64,000 nucleotides of DNA from Microvenator marinus (GCF_007993755.1 NZ_CP042467.1:4736001-4800000), one strand, 5' to 3'; numbered from the stretch's first letter, positions 15,823 through 24,927 are shown. The notes: generated from the sequence alone by a model not told the origin. Translations and numbers: made by a program.

Positions 15823-17187
15823 ATGAACGCGAAAATAGAGTCGATCCAGAGCACCATTGATACCCTTCTTACACGCTTCGACGCAAAGGTGGACACGAAG
15901 GTGGCCATCGTCCAACCCGGCGCCTTAAAAAACGCTGCCGAGGTTTTGCGCTCGAACTTGCCGCTCGATAGGCCATGGCTTGTAGCCGTGGACCAAAATA
16001 CCTGGGAGGCGGCCGGCAAAGATTTGGCTGCTGGGCTCGATGCCGCCGGTGTAGCCTGGGAGCGGTGGGATGTGCCTCTGGTTGACGGTGAGACCGAGCC
16101 ATTCTGCGATGATGAGCGCGTGGAAGCTTGCCAGAAAGAACTCGGAAAAGGATTCGGTGCAGGGGTGGCGGTCGGGTCCGGAACCATCAATGATGTGGTC
16201 AAGCTCGCCGCTCATCGCCTGAATTTGCCAATGGCGTGTGTGGCCACCGCTCCGAGCATGAATGGTTTTACCTCGGGCATCGCCGCGGTGCTCTCCGAGG
16301 GCGTCAAAACAACAGTGCCGTGTACGGCTCCAAAGGTCGTGATCGCCGATCTGGACGTCTTGGCCGAAGCCCCTCAACGCATGATTCAAAGCGGCCTTGG
16401 GGACCTCCTGAGTAAGCCAGTATCCAACGCAGATTGGGCACTCTCAGCCATGCTGATAGGCTCGGTACACTCCAAAGAAGCCCTCGAAGTCATCGAAAAA
16501 GGCTCCGACATGCTCAACGATGTCGCGCCTCGACTTCCTCTCAAAGACCGCGAGGCTGTTGCAGGTTTGACGGGCTCCTTGATCCTCTCCGGCATCGCGA
16601 TGAGTGTGGCGGGATCTTCATCCCCGGCATCCGGAGGCGAGCACCTGATCTCGCATTATATCGACATGACCGGACATGCCTTTGACCTTCCGTGCGATTT
16701 TCACGGCTGTCAGGTCGGGGTCGGCACTCTGACGACTGCTTTCCTCTACGAAAAGTTTAGGACGTTGGATCCCGCCGGAATAGACGTAGACGCACTGGTC
16801 GCCGCGCATAAACCCTGGGACGAGTTCGAACGATGGTTGGAAGAAGTCTTCGGCCCTTTATTTGAGGCTGTCTCCAAACACGCGAAGGCCGGCTATCCAA
16901 CCCAAGATGAACTCAGAGCGCGGTTGACCGTTGTCAAAGAGCGCTGGGCGGAGTTGATGGAGGCCATCAAGCCCGGACTAAGGACGTCCGGGTCCATCGA
17001 GGCGGAGCTGCGTGAGGCCGGCTGCCCCGTGCGTTATGCAGAACTGAACGTGGATGAAGGCCGCGCGTCAGACGCCATTAAACTCTCCAAAAATATCCGA
17101 AACCGCTACACCATCCTTCATCTGGCAGCCGAACTCGGCGTTCTCGATGGCTGGGCGGACGAAGCGATGGAGCGCTTCTACAGATGA
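15823..17187 (+). CDS. sn-glycerol-1-phosphate dehydrogenase family protein (AraM/EgsA-like)
   Basis: 454 aa, iron-containing-alcohol-dehydrogenase fold. NAD(P)-binding GSGTINDVVK (118-127) and ATAPSMNGFTS (141-151) are characteristic, and the metal ligands are Asp194 (SGLGDLLSKP), His274 (GGEHLISH) and His294 (CDFHGC). The family reduces dihydroxyacetone phosphate to sn-glycerol 1-phosphate, the archaeal lipid stereochemistry, and also exists in some bacteria (AraM of Bacillus). The C-terminal 120 aa are longer than in archaeal EgsA, as in bacterial members. The ATGA overlap with the next gene links it to an EamA-type exporter. What the bacterium does with the product is not visible here. 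Confidence 0.85.
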   Translation: MNAKIESIQSTIDTLLTRFDAKVDTKVAIVQPGALKNAAEVLRSNLPLDRPWLVAVDQNTWEAAGKDLAAGLDAAGVAWERWDVPLVDGETEPFCDDERVEACQKELGKGFGAGVAVGSGTINDVVKLAAHRLNLPMACVATAPSMNGFTSGIAAVLSEGVKTTVPCTAPKVVIADLDVLAEAPQRMIQSGLGDLLSKPVSNADWALSAMLIGSVHSKEALEVIEKGSDMLNDVAPRLPLKDREAVAGLTGSLILSGIAMSVAGSSSPASGGEHLISHYIDMTGHAFDLPCDFHGCQVGVGTLTTAFLYEKFRTLDPAGIDVDALVAAHKPWDEFERWLEEVFGPLFEAVSKHAKAGYPTQDELRARLTVVKERWAELMEAIKPGLRTSGSIEAELREAGCPVRYAELNVDEGRASDAIKLSKNIRNRYTILHLAAELGVLDGWADEAMERFYR

Positions 17188-18032
17188 AGTCCTATCCTCT
17201 CGGTCTGAGGTATATGGTCGAGAGCGCGCTCTTTTTCAGCGTGATGAGCGTTTTGGTCAAGATCGCTGGCCAGAGCGTTCCGGTGTCCCATATCGTGCTC
17301 GCTCGAACCAGCGTTGCCTTCGCGATGAGCCTCGCCATTCTTCGGTCTCAGGGGATTTCGCCGTGGGGCGTTCGCAAAGATCTGCTGGCCTTGCGAGGAT
17401 TCCTCGGTGTGGGTGGGCTCGTGTGTTTCTATTCGGCGTTGACGATCTTGCCCTTGGCCGATGCGACGACCATTCACTACACAAACCCAATCTTGGTGGC
17501 TTTGTTGGCCGGGTTTTTCCTGGGTGAGAAAATCACGCGTGGCATTGTTGTGGCGAGCGCATTGTGCGTGGTGGGAGTGGTCTTGGTGGCGCGGCCAGGC
17601 TTTCTTTTTGGAGGCGCAGCCTACGACCCGATTGGGATTTGGGCGGCGGTCGGAGGTGCGTTGTTTAGTGCGGCTGCCTACACCACGGTGAGGAAGCTCG
17701 GGCAGACTGAGCATCCGGTTGTCACTGTGTTTTGGTTTCCGATGGTGGCGCTGCCTCTGGTGCTTCCATGGGCCATTTGGACGGGAACGGTCCCAACGTT
17801 GACAGAGTTCGCCATCTTGTTGGGCGTGGGTATCAGCACGCAACTCGCTCAAGTTCGCATGACTCAGGGCCTGCAGTTGGAGTCGGCAGCGCGTGCTACG
17901 TCCATCACCTACCTTCAAGTCGTCTTCGCTTTCGTGTGGGGCGTCCTTCTCTTCGGCGAGATTCCGACTTGGACGGCCGTTGTGGGCGCCGTCCTGATTG
18001 TCGCCCTCTCCAAGAGGGCTCTCTCGTCTTAG
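17184..18032 (+). CDS. EamA/DMT-superfamily transporter
   Basis: 282 aa with about ten hydrophobic segments in two EamA repeats (about 10-138 and 150-280). Typical features are the Arg-rich first cytoplasmic loop, ADATTIHYTNPILVALLAG in the fourth helix and LQVVFAFVWGVLLFGE in the second repeat. Members export amino acids, nucleosides or other metabolites; substrate unknown. The start overlaps the dehydrogenase stop by four bases, so the pair is probably one operon. Confidence 0.85.
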   Translation: MKSYPLGLRYMVESALFFSVMSVLVKIAGQSVPVSHIVLARTSVAFAMSLAILRSQGISPWGVRKDLLALRGFLGVGGLVCFYSALTILPLADATTIHYTNPILVALLAGFFLGEKITRGIVVASALCVVGVVLVARPGFLFGGAAYDPIGIWAAVGGALFSAAAYTTVRKLGQTEHPVVTVFWFPMVALPLVLPWAIWTGTVPTLTEFAILLGVGISTQLAQVRMTQGLQLESAARATSITYLQVVFAFVWGVLLFGEIPTWTAVVGAVLIVALSKRALSS

Positions 18033-18036
18033 ACAT

Positions 18037-18065
18037 TTGGGACTTTTACAGAACACAGGTATGCT
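18037..18065 (+). promoter_or_regulatory. Sigma-70-like promoter for the MopE-repeat lipoprotein
   Basis: TTGGGA (18037-18042) and TATGCT (18060-18065) are 17 bases apart, each matching consensus at 4 of 6 positions. The start codon is at 18092, giving a leader of about 20 bases. Confidence 0.35.
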
Positions 18066-18091
18066 GGGGTGATGTTTGTGATTGGTGACCA

Positions 18092-19402
18092 ATGAAATAC
18101 GCCCTTTTGATTTTCGTGTTTGCTCTCGGCTGTGCGGAAGGTGAACTCCCTCTAGACTACTCAGACAGCGGCATTCCGCCCGCTCAAGACGTTGGATATG
18201 TCCCTCCGAAGAACGATCTCGGAGCCGACGAACCCGACATGGCACCGGACCTGCCAGACCCAGGCTGCAGAGAAGGGCAGCCTGGCTGCGAGTGCACCGA
18301 CGGAGTCACCGAGCCATGCCCCGGAAACTCGGAAGGTACGTGTGACCCAGGAACCCGCACATGTGTGGAAGGAAGCTGGGGCACGTGCACCGGAGTCGTC
18401 AGCGCCTCCACCGAGACCTGCAACAACCTCGATGATGATTGCGACGGCGAAGTCGATGAGGGGCTCCTTGACGCAACCTGCGGCGTGGGCGTCTGTGAAG
18501 TCACCGTGGCTACGTGCGTGAACGGTCAGGCTCAGACGTGTGAGCCTGGCGAGCCACAAACCGAGATTTGCAACAACCTTGACGATGATTGTGATGGCGA
18601 AGTCGATGAGGGCTGTGAATGCCAGCCATCCGACACACGCGCATGTTATTCCGGAACCTCGGTCACCCGAGAAGTAGGTGAATGCCAAGACGGCGTTCAA
18701 ACATGCGGGGCAAACGGTCAATGGGGCGCATGCGAAGGCGAAGTGCTTCCGGCCACAGAAATCTGCGACGGACTCGATAACGACTGCAACCCGGCGACCG
18801 AAGACGGCTCAGCCGACCCTGCCGCCGGAGCCGCGTGTGACGGTCCCGACTCAGACCTCTGTGAAAACGGCACCACGTCCTGTGTGGCCGGTGAAATCGC
18901 CTGTGACGAAGACCCAGACCTCAACCAGACCGAGAGCTGCAACGGAATGGATGATAACTGTGACGGCATCATCGACAACGCGAATCTGGACGACAACCCA
19001 GTTTGCTCGTTCGTGGATAACCTCTATCTGGGCTCAGTCAGCGGTGATACCGGCTCCGACACCTTGTCAGATTCCTGGTATGACGAAGAGTTTGTAGAGT
19101 TCACCGTGGTCGAAGATTCAAGCTCGAACGTTTATCTCTCGGCCACGATTACTCTTGTGAGCGCCCCGGGCACCGACTTTGACCTCTACGTGCGCTGTGA
19201 CGGTTGTTCTCAAAGTGTGGTCGGCTCCTCGATCAGCACGAGTCCCACCGACGTGGTGAGGGTTAGGCGCAACGACTCCTTCGCGAGCAGCGATACATTT
19301 GACGTGGTTGTCGAAATTCGGCATGCATCGTCTACAGCTTGTGGTGATTGGGAATTGACGATTCAGGGGAATACGTCTGTCGCCACGGCAACCTGCTTCT
19401 GA
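18092..19402 (+). CDS. Lipoprotein with MopE-type metal-binding Cys/Asp repeats
   Basis: 436 aa. Lipobox ALGC (Cys14), an acidic Pro-rich linker, then several copies of the MopE-type putative metal-binding motif, recognisable as CNNLDDDCDGEVDEG (twice), CDGLDNDCNPATED and CNGMDDNCDGIIDN, each 45-70 residues apart with extra Cys pairs. The last 130 aa form a separate beta-rich domain without repeats. MopE itself is a copper-binding surface protein of Methylococcus; in myxobacteria these repeats are common on secreted proteins of unknown role. The Asp-rich loops suggest calcium or other metal binding. Confidence 0.8.
   Translation: MKYALLIFVFALGCAEGELPLDYSDSGIPPAQDVGYVPPKNDLGADEPDMAPDLPDPGCREGQPGCECTDGVTEPCPGNSEGTCDPGTRTCVEGSWGTCTGVVSASTETCNNLDDDCDGEVDEGLLDATCGVGVCEVTVATCVNGQAQTCEPGEPQTEICNNLDDDCDGEVDEGCECQPSDTRACYSGTSVTREVGECQDGVQTCGANGQWGACEGEVLPATEICDGLDNDCNPATEDGSADPAAGAACDGPDSDLCENGTTSCVAGEIACDEDPDLNQTESCNGMDDNCDGIIDNANLDDNPVCSFVDNLYLGSVSGDTGSDTLSDSWYDEEFVEFTVVEDSSSNVYLSATITLVSAPGTDFDLYVRCDGCSQSVVGSSISTSPTDVVRVRRNDSFASSDTFDVVVEIRHASSTACGDWELTIQGNTSVATATCF
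18415..18985 (+). repeat. MopE-type motif repeats within the lipoprotein gene
   Basis: Four copies of a C-N-x-L/M-D-D-D/N-C-D-G-like coding motif; the first two share nearly identical DNA around 18420-18465 and 18570-18615 (TGCAACAACCT then GATGATTG). Confidence 0.7.
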
Positions 19403-19419
19403 TTCGCGCGACACATTGA

Positions 19420-20886
19420 ATGAATTTTGTTAAGAAACACCCTCTCGCGTTTTTCGTGCTGGCCCTCATTGTGCTCCGAATCCCAATGATTTGGTGGTAT
19501 CCGGCGCCGTTGACCGACGAACTTTTTATTATCGACCAATCCTTCTACGGGCCGGGAAGACGCCTCCCGATGCTGCCATCGCTCATCGATATGGCCACAT
19601 GGGTCGGCTTTGGAAACTGGATGAGCGGCAAGTTTATTGCCATGGTAACGGGGGTGCTCACCGTCATACCCGTCTTCTACATGACTCGACGTATCGAGCC
19701 CGACCCACGCGCAGCATGGCTTGCCGCAGGTCTCACCGCCATCAGTCCGCTTGTCGTGCGTTGGTCCTTGCGCTGCATGACTGATGTACCCTTTACGCTA
19801 TTTCTTACGGCGAGCATCGCGTCCGCGGTCTACTGGGTCTATGAGCCAAAAACTCGCAATCTAGGCGCCTTCATGGGCTTTGCTGGCCTCGCCATGCTCA
19901 CTCGCCCCGAAGGACTCTTCATGATTCCGCTGATTCCGGGCGTGATGATTGCGCATATGATTCGCCTCAGGGGTGAGGGGTTAGTATCTGCTCTCAAGTC
20001 TACCGCGTTCAGCATTTGGGGGCTCATACCCTGGGGGCTCTGGGTCTACTGGCGCCTCGTGGTCAACGCTAAAGACGCCTACACGGGCACTTTTTCCAAA
20101 AACCTAAAACGCATAAGCCTGGACTATCTAGGCGAGATGTCGGCGCATTTTGGCTCGTACACCATCACGGGTTTCTACATCCTCGGACCAGTCATTTGCC
20201 TCGGTGTGCTCGCCTACGCTGCGTCACTCGCTGAGAAACCAAATAAAGACCGGTTCTGGGCAGGCATGGGCGTGCTCTACGTCATCCTGGCCACCACCTT
20301 CATCAGCTGTGTTCACTGGTTTTTCAGCATCCGCCATATGGTCTTCATGTTTCCGGCGATGATTTCTCTCGCTGTGGTTGGTCTCTGGCATTACCGCGCA
20401 CGTTTCCCACGCACCGTTAAGGGGCTCTTCGTGGCTCAATTTCTACTCTCGGCGCTGGTCTTATGTGTCGGGCTCTGGGTCACCAAAGACTCATTTCTGG
20501 ACATCAAAGTTGCGGCTACAGCGGCACGTGCAGACGGATTCAAAGGCACCGTCAGGGCAACAGATTTCAAGCAACGAAAAACCGAGTATTTTTCGGGTGG
20601 CAACGCAATTCCCTTCAACGCTAAACATAAGTTTAAGGCAGGAGAACGCATCCTACTCGACTCATTTATGTTGAGCCCCAAAGGAGTTGATCGTCATCTA
20701 AGCTCTCTCAAGCGCAGCTATAAGATCCGCGTGATAGCAGATGCCACATCGAGACAAGGCCAGTTTATGGCAGATGATATCGCGGAGTCTGTGCGCGAAA
20801 ACGGAAACTATCGGATCGTCATGAATCGACTCTTCAAATGGCAAAACTTTCGAACAGTTGTCGTGGAAATCGAAGGCCCCAAATGA
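19420..20886 (+). CDS. GT39-family-like membrane glycosyltransferase (PMT/ArnT type)
   Basis: 488 aa. The first 340 residues hold about nine to ten hydrophobic segments, and the first external loop has PAPLTDE, the Asp-Glu pair that acts at the active site of protein mannosyltransferases and ArnT. Periplasmic loops and a soluble C-terminal domain of about 120 aa follow. Enzymes of this type move a sugar from a polyprenyl-phosphate donor to a protein or lipid acceptor on the periplasmic side. Donor and acceptor are unknown. It begins 17 bases after the MopE-repeat lipoprotein gene and overlaps the next gene by four bases. Confidence 0.8.
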   Translation: MNFVKKHPLAFFVLALIVLRIPMIWWYPAPLTDELFIIDQSFYGPGRRLPMLPSLIDMATWVGFGNWMSGKFIAMVTGVLTVIPVFYMTRRIEPDPRAAWLAAGLTAISPLVVRWSLRCMTDVPFTLFLTASIASAVYWVYEPKTRNLGAFMGFAGLAMLTRPEGLFMIPLIPGVMIAHMIRLRGEGLVSALKSTAFSIWGLIPWGLWVYWRLVVNAKDAYTGTFSKNLKRISLDYLGEMSAHFGSYTITGFYILGPVICLGVLAYAASLAEKPNKDRFWAGMGVLYVILATTFISCVHWFFSIRHMVFMFPAMISLAVVGLWHYRARFPRTVKGLFVAQFLLSALVLCVGLWVTKDSFLDIKVAATAARADGFKGTVRATDFKQRKTEYFSGGNAIPFNAKHKFKAGERILLDSFMLSPKGVDRHLSSLKRSYKIRVIADATSRQGQFMADDIAESVRENGNYRIVMNRLFKWQNFRTVVVEIEGPK

Positions 20887-22298
20887 CCAAGCGAATCAAC
20901 CTCCTGCTCGCAGCAATCCTCGGGATGAGCTCCTGCGCAACACCACCTCAGAAACCGGAAATAGCGACTACCGCCAACGCCGCGCCTGCCAAAAGCTGGG
21001 AGCGTCCAGACCTCGTGCCGGTCAAGAGCGAGACACAGAATATCGTCTTTAGAGGCGCCACGATTCTGACCGCCAACGGCGAGCGATTGGAAGAGGCGGA
21101 CCTATGGATTCGAGACGGGAAAATCGTCGCTCTCGGAAAGGATATAGAGGCCCCCGAAGCCAAAGAGTTTGACGCGAAAGGCCGTTGGCTCACACCCGGG
21201 CTCATCGATACTCACTCTCATTTAGGAGTCTATCCAGTCCCCGGCGTGGAAGGACATGGAGACGGCAACGAGGCGACGTCGCCGAATACCGGGCAGGTTC
21301 ACGCGTTGCAGAGTGTTTGGCCGCAAGACCCAGGGTTCTACGAGGCGCTCAAAGGTGGCGTCACGGCCCTACAAATCCTGCCCGGCTCGGCAAACCTGGT
21401 GGGTGGCCTCAGTGCAACTCTGCAGATGAGACCCGCCGTGTCTGCCCAGGCCATGGTTTTTCCGGGCGCACCGCTCGGTATGAAGATGGCGTGTGGCGAG
21501 AACCCGAAGCGCGTCTATGGTCAGAAGGGCGGTCCATCTACTAGGATGGGGACCTACGCCGCATTTCGTCAGATTTTCCTAAAGGTGAAAGACTATCAGC
21601 GGGCACAGGCCCGTTTTCAGGCACAACATGAGGCGTGGAAGGCTAAGCCGGGAGCCAAGCCTACCGATGAGCCGCAAGCACCACCGAGGGACGTCGCCAT
21701 GGAGCATCTTTCGGGTGTTTTCAAAGGGGAGATCCTCGCGCACGTCCACTGTTATAGGGCGGACGAGATGGTCCAGATCCTGGAGCTCGCCCATGAATTT
21801 GGCTTCCCCGTGCGGTCTTTTCATCATGCGGTAGAATCCTACAAAATCCGCGATATTTTAGCCGAATGGAATGTTGCGACCTCAACTTGGGCCGATTGGT
21901 GGGGCTTTAAGATGGAAGCGTACGATGCGATTCCTCAAAACGCTGGCTTGCTAGCGGATTCAGGGGCAAAAGCCATCATCCACTCGGACGACGCGATAGG
22001 CATCCAACGGCTCAATCAAGAGGCCGCCAAAGCCTATTATTCTGCACTGGAAGCCGGGTTAGAGGTTTCCGAAGACGAGGCGCTTCGATGGATTACGGCG
22101 AATGCCGCATGGGCGCTCGGCATCGACCACCTCACAGGCACTTTGGAAGAAGGGAAACGCGCGGATATCGTGGTCTGGACCCATCACCCGTTCAGCGTCT
22201 ATGCGCGCCCGGAACGCGTCTACGTCGAGGGCGTTTTGGAGTTCGACCGCCAGAATCCAAAGGCTTCGTGGAGCGACTTTTTGGTGGAGCAGCAATGA
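20883..22298 (+). CDS. Amidohydrolase-superfamily lipoprotein (metal site intact)
   Basis: 471 aa. Lipobox MSSC (Cys18). The amidohydrolase barrel keeps its ligands: HSH at 111-113 (PGLIDTHSH), His287/His289, His314/His315 and Asp369/Asp370 (IHSDD). This points to imidazolonepropionase-like or prolidase-like hydrolysis outside the cytoplasm. The segment AQARFQAQHEAWKAKPGAKP near 241-260 is a polar helical insertion. The ATG at 20883 overlaps the stop of the GT39-like gene (ATGA). It is coupled to the following amidohydrolase by a second ATGA, so the two may form a heteromer. Confidence 0.8.
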   Translation: MTKRINLLLAAILGMSSCATPPQKPEIATTANAAPAKSWERPDLVPVKSETQNIVFRGATILTANGERLEEADLWIRDGKIVALGKDIEAPEAKEFDAKGRWLTPGLIDTHSHLGVYPVPGVEGHGDGNEATSPNTGQVHALQSVWPQDPGFYEALKGGVTALQILPGSANLVGGLSATLQMRPAVSAQAMVFPGAPLGMKMACGENPKRVYGQKGGPSTRMGTYAAFRQIFLKVKDYQRAQARFQAQHEAWKAKPGAKPTDEPQAPPRDVAMEHLSGVFKGEILAHVHCYRADEMVQILELAHEFGFPVRSFHHAVESYKIRDILAEWNVATSTWADWWGFKMEAYDAIPQNAGLLADSGAKAIIHSDDAIGIQRLNQEAAKAYYSALEAGLEVSEDEALRWITANAAWALGIDHLTGTLEEGKRADIVVWTHHPFSVYARPERVYVEGVLEFDRQNPKASWSDFLVEQQ

Positions 22299-23614
22299 GA
22301 ACCCTACTTCTAATCATCGTTTTGGTCCTTGTAGCGTCACCGGCTGCAGCTCAAGTGCTCATAAAGAATGCCCGAATCTACGATGAGTCCGGGCAGCTCA
22401 TCACAACGAATATACTGACCGGCGCGGACGGTAAAATCGCCACGATTGATACTGTGATTCTTGCCCCGCCGGGCGTAAAGACGATTGATTGCGGCGAATG
22501 CATCGTGACGCCAGGTCTCGTCGAAGTGGGAACGCCAGCTGGTCTCGTGGAAGTTTGGTCGGTGGCTGGAACCCGAGACCATACCTCGGGTCAAACAGAC
22601 GCAATTCGGGCGTCCTTTCAAGCCGCAGATGGCATCAACCCGGATTCAGCGGTCCTCCCCGTGATTCGATCTGGCGGCATTACGTCCGTGCTTAGCGTTC
22701 CGGCTGGGGGCATCATTTCGGGGCAATCCGCATGGCTTGACCTGGCCGTGCGACCTCTCGTCATCAACCCGAACCTCGCGATGCACGCGAACCTCGGCGA
22801 ATACGGAAGTCGCGACAAAGCAGCCTCAAGGGCGGACGTAGTCCTGCACCTCAGAGAGGTCTATGAAGACTTGGACTTCTTCCTCGCAAACCAGGCAAAT
22901 TTCGACCAAAACCGGTCTCGGGAACTGGGTGCGAGCAGGCTCGACCTCCTTGCGCTTCAGAGGACGCGACAAGGAATGCCCGTGGTCATCGAGGCGCATC
23001 GTGCGAGCGATATCGAAAAGGCTATCGAACTCGGGAAGGAGTTGGGGATTGAGATTGTGATTTCAGGCGCCACGGAAGCGTGGGTTGTGGCCGAGAAGTT
23101 GGCTCAGGCAAAGGTGCCCGTCATCGTAAATCCGATTCGAGATCTTCCGTCCAAGCTCGACCGAATTAGAGCGCGCGAGGATGCCCTTGGTATCCTCGAG
23201 AAGGCGGGAGTAGAGATTATCATCTCAAGTTTTGACGTTCACAGAGCCAATACTCTGCGCCAAATCGCCGGAAATGCGGTGGCTTTTGGCATGACACATG
23301 CCGGCGCGATTCGTGCCGTGACCACCGTGCCTGCGGCGGTCTTTGGCATGCAGGGATACGGGCAGATTGAGGTGGGCGCCCGTGCGAATCTCGTCGTCTG
23401 GAGCGGGGATCCGCTAGAACTGAAGACCTCGGTCAGGCATATTGTTGTCGGTGGGTTCGAGGTCGAAAATCGCTCTCGCCAAACCGACCTGCTTGAAAAA
23501 TATCGAAACCTCGATAGGCGCGCCGCACCTGCCAAAGCGCCTGCACAATTTGAAACACCTTCTGCGGAACCGACACGAGGAGAAGGTCCGCGCGGAGCGT
23601 TTTCGGTAGAATAA
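22295..23614 (+). CDS. Exported amidohydrolase-fold protein lacking the HxH metal motif
   Basis: 439 aa. Signal peptide ending ASPAAAQ (no lipobox). The fold matches the preceding protein, but the first metal motif, normally PGLIDxHxH, reads PGLVEVGTP (73-81), so both His are gone. An H near the middle (VIEAHRAS), the IISSFD segment and the C-terminal GQIEVGARANLVVWSGDP motif typical of the family remain. It is probably catalytically inactive or uses a different metal arrangement, and may act as a partner of the intact upstream enzyme. The C-terminal 40 aa are Pro/Ala/Glu-rich. The start overlaps the preceding stop. Confidence 0.75.
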   Translation: MRTLLLIIVLVLVASPAAAQVLIKNARIYDESGQLITTNILTGADGKIATIDTVILAPPGVKTIDCGECIVTPGLVEVGTPAGLVEVWSVAGTRDHTSGQTDAIRASFQAADGINPDSAVLPVIRSGGITSVLSVPAGGIISGQSAWLDLAVRPLVINPNLAMHANLGEYGSRDKAASRADVVLHLREVYEDLDFFLANQANFDQNRSRELGASRLDLLALQRTRQGMPVVIEAHRASDIEKAIELGKELGIEIVISGATEAWVVAEKLAQAKVPVIVNPIRDLPSKLDRIRAREDALGILEKAGVEIIISSFDVHRANTLRQIAGNAVAFGMTHAGAIRAVTTVPAAVFGMQGYGQIEVGARANLVVWSGDPLELKTSVRHIVVGGFEVENRSRQTDLLEKYRNLDRRAAPAKAPAQFETPSAEPTRGEGPRGAFSVE

Positions 23615-23638
23615 TTTTATCTAAACCTGGGAGTCGAA

Positions 23639-24295
23639 ATGTCAGCAAAAACTATCGGTCTGAGCGAAGAACTTCACGCCTATCTTGTGAGCGTTGGCTT
23701 ACGCGAAACAGACGTGCAACGCGAATTGCGCAAGGTTACCGCCGAACACCCGAAGTCGAATATGCAGATTTCGCCGGAACAAGGCGCCTTCATGCAGTCG
23801 CTCATTCGTCTCTCTGGCGCGAAACGTTGTTTGGAAATCGGCACGTTCACGGGCTACTCGGCCCTGAGTATGGCACAGGCTCTGCCGGCCGAAGGCCAGG
23901 TTGTATGCTGTGATATCTCAGAGGAGTTTGTGGCTGTGGGCCGACCTTTTTGGAAAAAGGCTGGCGTAGATTCGATGATTCACGTCCACATCGGCCCAGC
24001 CCTCGACACCCTAAACTCACTAGAAGGGCCTTTCGACCTGGCCTTTATCGATGCGGACAAAGAAAACTACCGCGCCTATTACGAAGCATGTCTGGAGTTG
24101 GTCCGGCCAGGTGGGCTCATTCTGATCGATAACACCCTCTGGAGTGGTCAAGTTGCTCATCCCGAGTACGACGATCCGGAAACCACTGCAATTCGTGAAC
24201 TGAACGCGTTCATCCATTCCGATCCCCGCGTATTTCCTACGCTTGTGCCTATCGGAGATGGTCTGACTTTGGCCGTCAAATCTCCGGGCATCTAA
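23639..24295 (+). CDS. SAM-dependent O-methyltransferase (caffeoyl-CoA OMT / catechol OMT-like)
   Basis: 218 aa. Methyltransferase family 3 pattern: SAM motif LEIGTFTGYSAL, DISEEFV, the metal-binding FIDADKENY (Asp) and LIDNTLWSG with a second Asp/Asn pair, so a divalent-cation-dependent O-methyltransferase is likely. Acceptors in this family are catechols and related hydroxylated aromatics. It starts 24 bases after the amidohydrolase gene and may end that operon. Confidence 0.85.
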   Translation: MSAKTIGLSEELHAYLVSVGLRETDVQRELRKVTAEHPKSNMQISPEQGAFMQSLIRLSGAKRCLEIGTFTGYSALSMAQALPAEGQVVCCDISEEFVAVGRPFWKKAGVDSMIHVHIGPALDTLNSLEGPFDLAFIDADKENYRAYYEACLELVRPGGLILIDNTLWSGQVAHPEYDDPETTAIRELNAFIHSDPRVFPTLVPIGDGLTLAVKSPGI

Positions 24296-24306
24296 ATTTC
24301 CTGAAC

Positions 24307-24324
24307 AAAATTCGCAACACTTTT
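24307..24324 (-). repeat. 18-base motif shared with the recD2-like promoter
   Basis: Read on the minus strand this is AAAAGTGTTGCGAATTTT, identical at all 18 positions to 60978-60995. It lies between the O-methyltransferase stop and the Rpn-like fragment at 24371. Confidence 0.6.
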
Positions 24325-24370
24325 CATTTTTGGCCGAAAACAAGAAGGAGGTTTCTTCTTCGAGGTCATT

Positions 24371-24841
24371 ATGGTTTCAAAAGAACATGCGAAACTAGAA
24401 TTGTTGGTGGACGCAAACATATCCGTGATCCTGAGGTGGTTAGGCATCGAAGGACGAGCAAGACCCGAAAGGACCTGCGAGTTGGATGAGCGTGAATTTC
24501 GAGCAATATTTGTTACACTCTTTGAGGCCTCCACCTTAGAGTGGCGGAGGCGGTGTTTGGAGGTTGATATGCAGAAGTTAGATGTTCTTCAGGAAATGGA
24601 AGAACGAGCCAGGCAACGAGGGATGGAGGCGGGACTTGAAGAAGGAATCGAGAAGGGGATTGCCGAAGGAATCGAAGAAGGACTCCGGTCGGCGATTCGA
24701 AAGATCTGCGAAAAGCGCGGTTTTCAAATGACCGCCGAACACTCGGACTACTTGGCCAGCTGCCATGACCGTGGCGTCCTAGAAAACCTGCTTGAACGCG
24801 CGTTGATCGCGAAGAGCTTCGAAGAGATCTTTTCGGTCTAG
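24371..24841 (+). CDS. Rpn/DUF4351-type C-terminal fragment-like protein
   Basis: 156 aa. The second half has a charged heptad-like run of EGxEKGIAEGIEEGL units followed by a helical bundle ending in SFEEIF, as at the C-termini of Rpn-family recombination-promoting nucleases and related DUF proteins. The N-terminal PD-(D/E)XK nuclease domain is missing, so this could be a decayed remnant or a stand-alone regulatory domain. GAGG lies 7 bases before the ATG, consistent with translation. The match is from memory and tentative. Confidence 0.55.
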   Translation: MVSKEHAKLELLVDANISVILRWLGIEGRARPERTCELDEREFRAIFVTLFEASTLEWRRRCLEVDMQKLDVLQEMEERARQRGMEAGLEEGIEKGIAEGIEEGLRSAIRKICEKRGFQMTAEHSDYLASCHDRGVLENLLERALIAKSFEEIFSV

Positions 24842-24875
24842 CCCAGAATTTCGGAACGGATCCCTGCTAGACGTC

Positions 24876-24891
24876 TGGATGAGCCTTTGCT
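24876..24891 (+). promoter_or_regulatory. Sigma-54-like -24/-12 promoter before the acc-like operon
   Basis: TGGATGAGCCTTTGCT has GG and GC separated by exactly 10 bases and a full TTGCT -12 half; the -24 half keeps only TGG. Transcription would start near 24903, 25 bases before the start codon. A sigma-54 activator is encoded at 38649. Confidence 0.28.
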
Positions 24892-24927
24892 AGTTTCCGC
24901 CGCAATTTGAAACGCGTGGAGCGAGGC

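Noticed and set aside
17178-18245. Long minus-strand open frame opposite the EamA transporter gene
   Set aside because: The plus-strand transporter is well supported by its membrane segments and overlap; the antisense product has no family features.
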